Of a stretch of DNA of 7,289 nucleotides, positions 5,254 through 7,289 are shown piece by piece. The position numbers were made by a program, and so were the translations under genes. The stretch comes from an uncultured Nitrosopumilaceae archaeon (GTDB lineage Archaea; Thermoproteota; Nitrososphaeria; Nitrososphaerales; Nitrosopumilaceae). Within the stretch, counting starts at the first letter, position 1; each line of letters starts with the position of its first letter. The stretch spans positions 1 through 7,289 of the forward strand of contig CALFHG010000230.1 in assembly GCA_937875805.1 (NCBI GenBank). Reading direction: 5' to 3'. Under the pieces are notes generated by a model. It searched no databases. It was not told the origin of the DNA and was given only the letters and a program-made list of their open reading frames with translations.

Positions 5254-5748
5254 ATGAGTAAACCTGGGAATGTTTGGAGAAAGGTTCATGGAAAAATTAC
5301 TAAAAAACCAACAAACTTTTCTTGGTTAATTGAAGAAAAATTGGCAGGTTCAGGTATACCTACAAGTTCTGATGAATTTGATTGGCTTCTAAATCAAGGT
5401 ATAAAATCAATTGTAACTATGACTGAGCAATCATTACCTGATGATTGGATACAAAATATTGGATATCTTCATGTACCAACACCTGATTTGACATCTCCTG
5501 ATATGGATAGAATAGATTCAGCAGTAGATTTTATACATGAACAAATTAAAAATGATCAATCTGTACTGGTCCATTGTGCAGCTGGAATGGGAAGAGCAGG
5601 AACAATACTTGCATGTTATTTTATAAAATACAAAAAATTTTCAGCTATAGATGCAATTAAAAAAATTCGAGATGAAAGACCTGGCTCAATTCAATCTGAA
5701 GTGCAAGAGCTAGCTATCGGATTTTATGAAAAACATGTGAGAAATTAG
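5254..5748 (+). CDS. Dual-specificity-type protein phosphatase (DUSP23-like)
   Basis: The 164-residue protein has the cysteine phosphatase signature H107-C108-A-A-G-M-G-R114-A-G-T. C108 is the nucleophile and R114 binds the phosphate. D78 in TPDLTSPD (76-83) is the expected general acid. The order of segments matches the small eukaryotic enzyme DUSP23: NFSWLIEEKLAGSGIP (21-36), then IKSIVTMTE (50-58), HVPTPDL (73-79), the signature, LACYFIKY (119-126), DAIKKIRDERPGSI (133-146) and a C-terminal helix with FYEK. The family removes phosphate from Tyr, Ser or Thr of proteins; some relatives act on other phosphoesters. It is cytoplasmic, with no added domains. The ATG at 5254 has an AT-rich element, TAATACTAAA (about 5219-5228), at a plausible TATA distance. 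The gene ends 1 bp before the stop of the convergent mini-gene. Confidence 0.9.
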   Translation: MSKPGNVWRKVHGKITKKPTNFSWLIEEKLAGSGIPTSSDEFDWLLNQGIKSIVTMTEQSLPDDWIQNIGYLHVPTPDLTSPDMDRIDSAVDFIHEQIKNDQSVLVHCAAGMGRAGTILACYFIKYKKFSAIDAIKKIRDERPGSIQSEVQELAIGFYEKHVRN

Positions 5749-5749
5749 T

Positions 5750-5896
5750 TTAAACAAATTCTGAAACTAATTTTCCATCTACAACTTTAATTTTCAAGGT
5801 TTTGTCTTCTTGAAAAAATAAAGTCAATCCACCGTCTGCATCAGGATCTTCTACTTTAACAAGTTCTAACATTTTGATTTGGTCAAATTTTTCCAT
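5750..5896 (-). CDS. 48-residue acidic mini-protein, paralogue of the next mini-gene upstream
   Basis: Starting at ATG 5896, the frame encodes MEKFDQIKMLELVKVEDPD followed by a short beta-rich end (GGLTLFFQ, TLKIKVVDGKL) and stops with TAA at 5750-5752. It is unrecognised. Evidence that it is real comes from a gapless alignment with the 50-residue product of 5906-6058: 16 of 48 positions are identical, including K3, D5, V15-E16, P18-D19, G23, T25, F28, I36-K37 and V39-D40-G41-K42, and most other differences are conservative. A strong Shine-Dalgarno sequence GGTGAT stands 4 bases before the ATG. It lacks a signal peptide or membrane helix, so it should be a small cytoplasmic protein. It is the last cistron of a two-gene or three-gene minus-strand unit, ending 1 bp from the phosphatase gene. 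Confidence 0.75.
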   Translation of the reverse strand: MEKFDQIKMLELVKVEDPDADGGLTLFFQEDKTLKIKVVDGKLVSEFV

Positions 5897-5900
5897 TCAT

Positions 5901-5906
5901 ATCACC
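5901..5906 (-). promoter_or_regulatory. Shine-Dalgarno site GGTGAT of the downstream mini-gene
   Basis: On the minus strand GGTGAT matches the anti-Shine-Dalgarno end of archaeal 16S rRNA (AUCACC). It begins inside the TAG stop of the upstream mini-gene and ends 4 bases before ATG 5896. It decides this start over the overlapping ATG at 5900, whose frame closes after five codons. It shows the two mini-genes are translated from one mRNA. Confidence 0.7.
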
Positions 5907-6058
5907 TATTCTGGAATTGATATGGTCTCAATTTTACCATCAACTGCTTTTATGAACATAAACCTGTTGTCTTTGAAGATAAATGTAATTCCATCTTCTT
6001 TATCTGGTTCTTCAACTTCAAGTATTGGTTGTCCTAACAGACCATCGTATTTTGCCAT
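5906..6058 (-). CDS. 50-residue acidic mini-protein, first of a paralogous pair
   Basis: The frame from ATG 6058 to TAG 5906-5908 encodes MAKYDGLLGQPILEVEEPD, then a strand-rich half containing DGITFIFKD and FIKAVDGKIETISIPE. I do not recognise the family. The product aligns without gaps to the 48-residue product of the next gene, sharing the pattern K-x-[YF]-D near the start, VE[ED]PD in the middle and IKxVDGK near the end, so the pair arose by tandem duplication. The predicted shape is a short N-terminal segment followed by three or four strands, perhaps a small barrel or a dimer. A clear TATA-like box (6082-6087) is centred 26 bp upstream, giving a leaderless start. Nine bases separate it from the downstream copy. 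An antisense plus-strand frame over this region was rejected because this pairwise conservation explains the sequence. Confidence 0.78.
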   Translation of the reverse strand: MAKYDGLLGQPILEVEEPDKEDGITFIFKDNRFMFIKAVDGKIETISIPE

Positions 6059-6081
6059 TAATTATTACCGAAAAAAGTTCC

Positions 6082-6087
6082 TTATAT
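6082..6087 (-). promoter_or_regulatory. TATA-like box of the mini-gene pair
   Basis: On the minus strand the context is GGGATATAAGG, with the box centred about 26 bp upstream of ATG 6058. It closely resembles the GGATATAAATC element of the upstream gene at 6090-6626. The purine-rich flank on its upstream side could be a B recognition element. Confidence 0.6.
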
Positions 6088-6089
6088 CC

Positions 6090-6626
6090 CTAATTAATTA
6101 TGATTTCAATTTCACTAGAACTATTTTTGACACTTCCAGTTTCTATAAAATCATGTTTTTGCCAAGATGCAAAAGCTTCTGCTCCAATCTTGTGTTTACC
6201 TTTTCCTAAATCTGATGCTTTGAATACAAATTTCTCATTAAAGTCAAATAATTCCTGTCTAACTTCTTCCTCTGATAATCTGATAAATGGTTCAAAATTT
6301 TTGGCTATTTGTACCCAAATTCGTCTATCTTTCATTGGATTGACTAGTTTTGGATTTCTGGTCCAAAATATTGCTGCCTTTCTGTAAGTATCAATAGTTT
6401 TTCCTAATTCCTTCTTTCTTAATCCACCAGCTGTCAATTTTACACCATATTTCAATTTGAATGAAACATCGTTGTTGTTGTAGGCTTTAGTCCAATTAGC
6501 CTCATTGAAGGCATTTCTAAGGTCTCCTTCAACTAAAAATTGAACATTTATCTCAATATTTTCGTCTGATGAGTATTCATCCTTAGATTTTACTAATTCT
6601 ATTACTGAAATCTTGCTTTCTCCCAT
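6090..6626 (-). CDS. Conserved-looking protein of unknown function, 178 residues, probable beta-sandwich ends
   Basis: I do not recognise this protein. It starts with ISVIELVKSKDEYSSDENIE (6-25) and the strand INVQFLVEGDL (26-36), a pattern seen at the beginning of Ig-like beta-sandwich domains. The middle (about 37-125) is rich in charged and aromatic residues, with KAAIFWTRNPKLVNP (83-97), RRIWVQIAKNFEPFIRLS (101-118) and an acidic helix EEEVRQELFDF. The end, FVFKASDLGKGKHKIGAEAF (134-153), then SWQKHDF and EIEIII, again looks like the last strands of a sandwich. It has no signal peptide, membrane segment or cysteine, so it is likely cytoplasmic. ATG 6626 is supported by a Shine-Dalgarno-like GAGAGGT a few bases upstream and by a TATA-like element 22 bp away that also serves rpoL on the other strand. 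The open plus-strand frame inside 6100-6387 is judged a shadow. Confidence 0.75.
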   Translation of the reverse strand: MGESKISVIELVKSKDEYSSDENIEINVQFLVEGDLRNAFNEANWTKAYNNNDVSFKLKYGVKLTAGGLRKKELGKTIDTYRKAAIFWTRNPKLVNPMKDRRIWVQIAKNFEPFIRLSEEEVRQELFDFNEKFVFKASDLGKGKHKIGAEAFASWQKHDFIETGSVKNSSSEIEIIIN

Positions 6627-6643
6627 TGCTACCTCTCATAATG

Positions 6644-6650
6644 ATTTATA
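6644..6650. promoter_or_regulatory. Shared TATA-like element between rpoL and the divergent unknown gene
   Basis: ATTTATA lies in GATTTATATCC (plus) or GGATATAAATC (minus). It is about 30 bp upstream of the rpoL ATG at 6678 and about 22 bp upstream of ATG 6626 on the minus strand. I see no second good TATA box for either gene in the 51-bp gap, so both transcripts may depend on this one element. Confidence 0.55.
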
Positions 6651-6677
6651 TCCGCAATAAGTGCTTTTTCTGAATAC

Positions 6678-6956
6678 ATGAACGCACAAGTAATCAGTTC
6701 TGAGCCTAAAGAAATCAGTCTTTCAATCACTGAAACTGATATAGGAATTCTATACTTAATTCAGCATGAATTGCTAAAAGCATCAACTACCGATTTTGCA
6801 GGTGTTATTGTAAAGCATCCACTCACCAACGAATGTTGGATGAGAGTTAATTCTAGTTCAAAACCACTCGGTGAAATTAAAAAAGCAACTGAATCAGCAA
6901 TCAAAATGGCTCAAGAATTCAATAAACTATTTCATTCTCAAATTAAGGTAAACTAG
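6678..6956 (+). CDS. rpoL: DNA-directed RNA polymerase subunit L (Rpo11/RpoL)
   Basis: The 92-residue product has the usual length and motif order of archaeal Rpo11, the counterpart of eukaryotic Rpb11 and of half of the bacterial alpha dimer. After KEISLSITETDIGILYLIQ (12-30) come HELLKASTTDFAGVIVKHPL (31-50), with the typical ELL...FAG...HPL signature, then the strand ECWMRVNSSS and KPLGEIKKATESAIKMAQEF (63-82), the C-terminal helix. In the cell it pairs with Rpo3 to start assembly of RNA polymerase. The start codon ATG 6678 fits a TATA-like element at 6644-6650. The TFS gene begins 1 bp after its stop, so the two are almost certainly co-transcribed. Confidence 0.95.
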   Translation: MNAQVISSEPKEISLSITETDIGILYLIQHELLKASTTDFAGVIVKHPLTNECWMRVNSSSKPLGEIKKATESAIKMAQEFNKLFHSQIKVN

Positions 6957-6957
6957 A

Positions 6958-7275
6958 TTGAAGTTTTGCCCCAAATGTGAGGTCAAATTAAAAAATAATG
7001 GATCTGGTCTTCAATGTTCAAAATGTGGTTATGCTGAAGGAGAAAAAGCAAAAGTAGCAAAAAAAATTGCTGCTGAAGAAGAACCAGATTTCTCACTGCT
7101 TGCTTTTGAAGGAAATGAAGGAGAAGAATCTAATCCAACTATCAAAATAGACTGTGAAAAATGTGGACATGATGAAGCAGTAGGTTGGATGTTTCAAACT
7201 AGAAGTGCTGATGAACCTACAACTAGATTTTATCGTTGTCAAAAATGTAAATACACCTGGCGTGATTACACATAA
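6958..7275 (+). CDS. tfs: Transcription elongation factor TFS (archaeal TFIIS-like)
   Basis: The 105-residue protein has two zinc ribbons. The N-terminal one uses C4, C7, C20 and C23 (FCPKC...CSKCGY), as in Rpb9. The C-terminal TFIIS-type ribbon uses C66, C69, C94 and C97 and carries the acidic pair D85-E86 in QTRSADEPTTRFYRCQKC (80-97), which enters the polymerase secondary channel and stimulates cleavage of backtracked RNA. Both zinc sites and the DE pair are intact, so it should be active. The start is an unusual TTG at 6958. It is supported by the family-typical beginning MKFCPKC, by the lack of any nearby upstream start in this frame and by a weak AAGGT ribosome-binding site (6945-6949) inside the end of rpoL. 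The functional pairing with rpoL is direct: both act on RNA polymerase. Confidence 0.95.
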   Translation: MKFCPKCEVKLKNNGSGLQCSKCGYAEGEKAKVAKKIAAEEEPDFSLLAFEGNEGEESNPTIKIDCEKCGHDEAVGWMFQTRSADEPTTRFYRCQKCKYTWRDYT

Positions 7276-7289
7276 GGTTTAACTGGAAC

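Noticed and set aside
5874..6209. Plus-strand 111-codon frame covering the mini-gene region.
   Set aside because: The minus strand has two mutually similar short genes with promoter and ribosome site, and this frame would overlap both and the end of the 178-residue gene.
6100..6387. Plus-strand 95-codon frame opposite the 178-residue gene.
   Set aside because: It lies wholly inside a longer minus-strand gene with a good start context; the product is Ser/Leu/Cys-rich, as antisense frames in AT-rich genes often are.

Overview
The window looks like chromosomal DNA of an ammonia-oxidising archaeon (Thaumarchaeota/Nitrososphaerota, Nitrosopumilus-like). The reasons are the low GC, the archaeal transcription genes (RNA polymerase subunit L followed by TFS), a membrane-anchored blue copper protein, a stand-alone Lrp/AsnC ligand-binding domain, and TATA-like boxes about 22-30 bp upstream of most start codons, which implies short or absent leaders. 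I see no mobile element, CRISPR array, rRNA or tRNA. No stretch over 300 bp lacks a gene; the two longest gaps are 867-1003 and 2332-2461.

Layout. 1-866 (-) is the N-terminal part of a Cache-domain membrane sensor that runs off the left edge. Diverging from it, 1004-1996 (+) encodes a secreted, C-terminally anchored cupredoxin with an amicyanin-like copper loop and an apparently degenerate second copy of the domain. Convergent to it is a small ferredoxin, 2032-2331 (-), in which one cluster motif has Asp in place of Cys. Its promoter is preceded by two identical 13-bp elements spaced exactly 20 bp apart. Next on the same strand is an unrecognised RecA-fold-like protein with no P-loop (2462-3055). 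It diverges at 26 bp from a class V PLP enzyme (3082-4233) that lacks the cysteine desulfurase active-site Cys. That gene ends in a palindromic CTATAG shared as the stop region of a convergent RAM-domain protein (4228-4500). Two plus-strand genes follow: a cyclase-family metal hydrolase (4561-5202) and a DUSP23-like protein phosphatase (5254-5748).

The right part holds three minus-strand genes of unknown function: two tandem paralogous mini-genes of 48 and 50 codons (5750-5896 and 5906-6058) and a 178-residue protein (6090-6626). The last diverges, across one apparently shared TATA element, from an rpoL-TFS pair (6678-6956, 6958-7275) separated by a single base.

How it fits together. The rpoL-TFS pair is a clear transcription operon. 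The copper protein and ferredoxin are both electron carriers, but they are convergent and act on opposite sides of the membrane, so a direct link is not shown. The rest is a compact set of short, often divergent, housekeeping or accessory genes. I found no convincing complete new multi-gene system. The least explained elements are the paralogous mini-protein pair, the P-loop-less RecA-like protein and the tandem operator-like sites.
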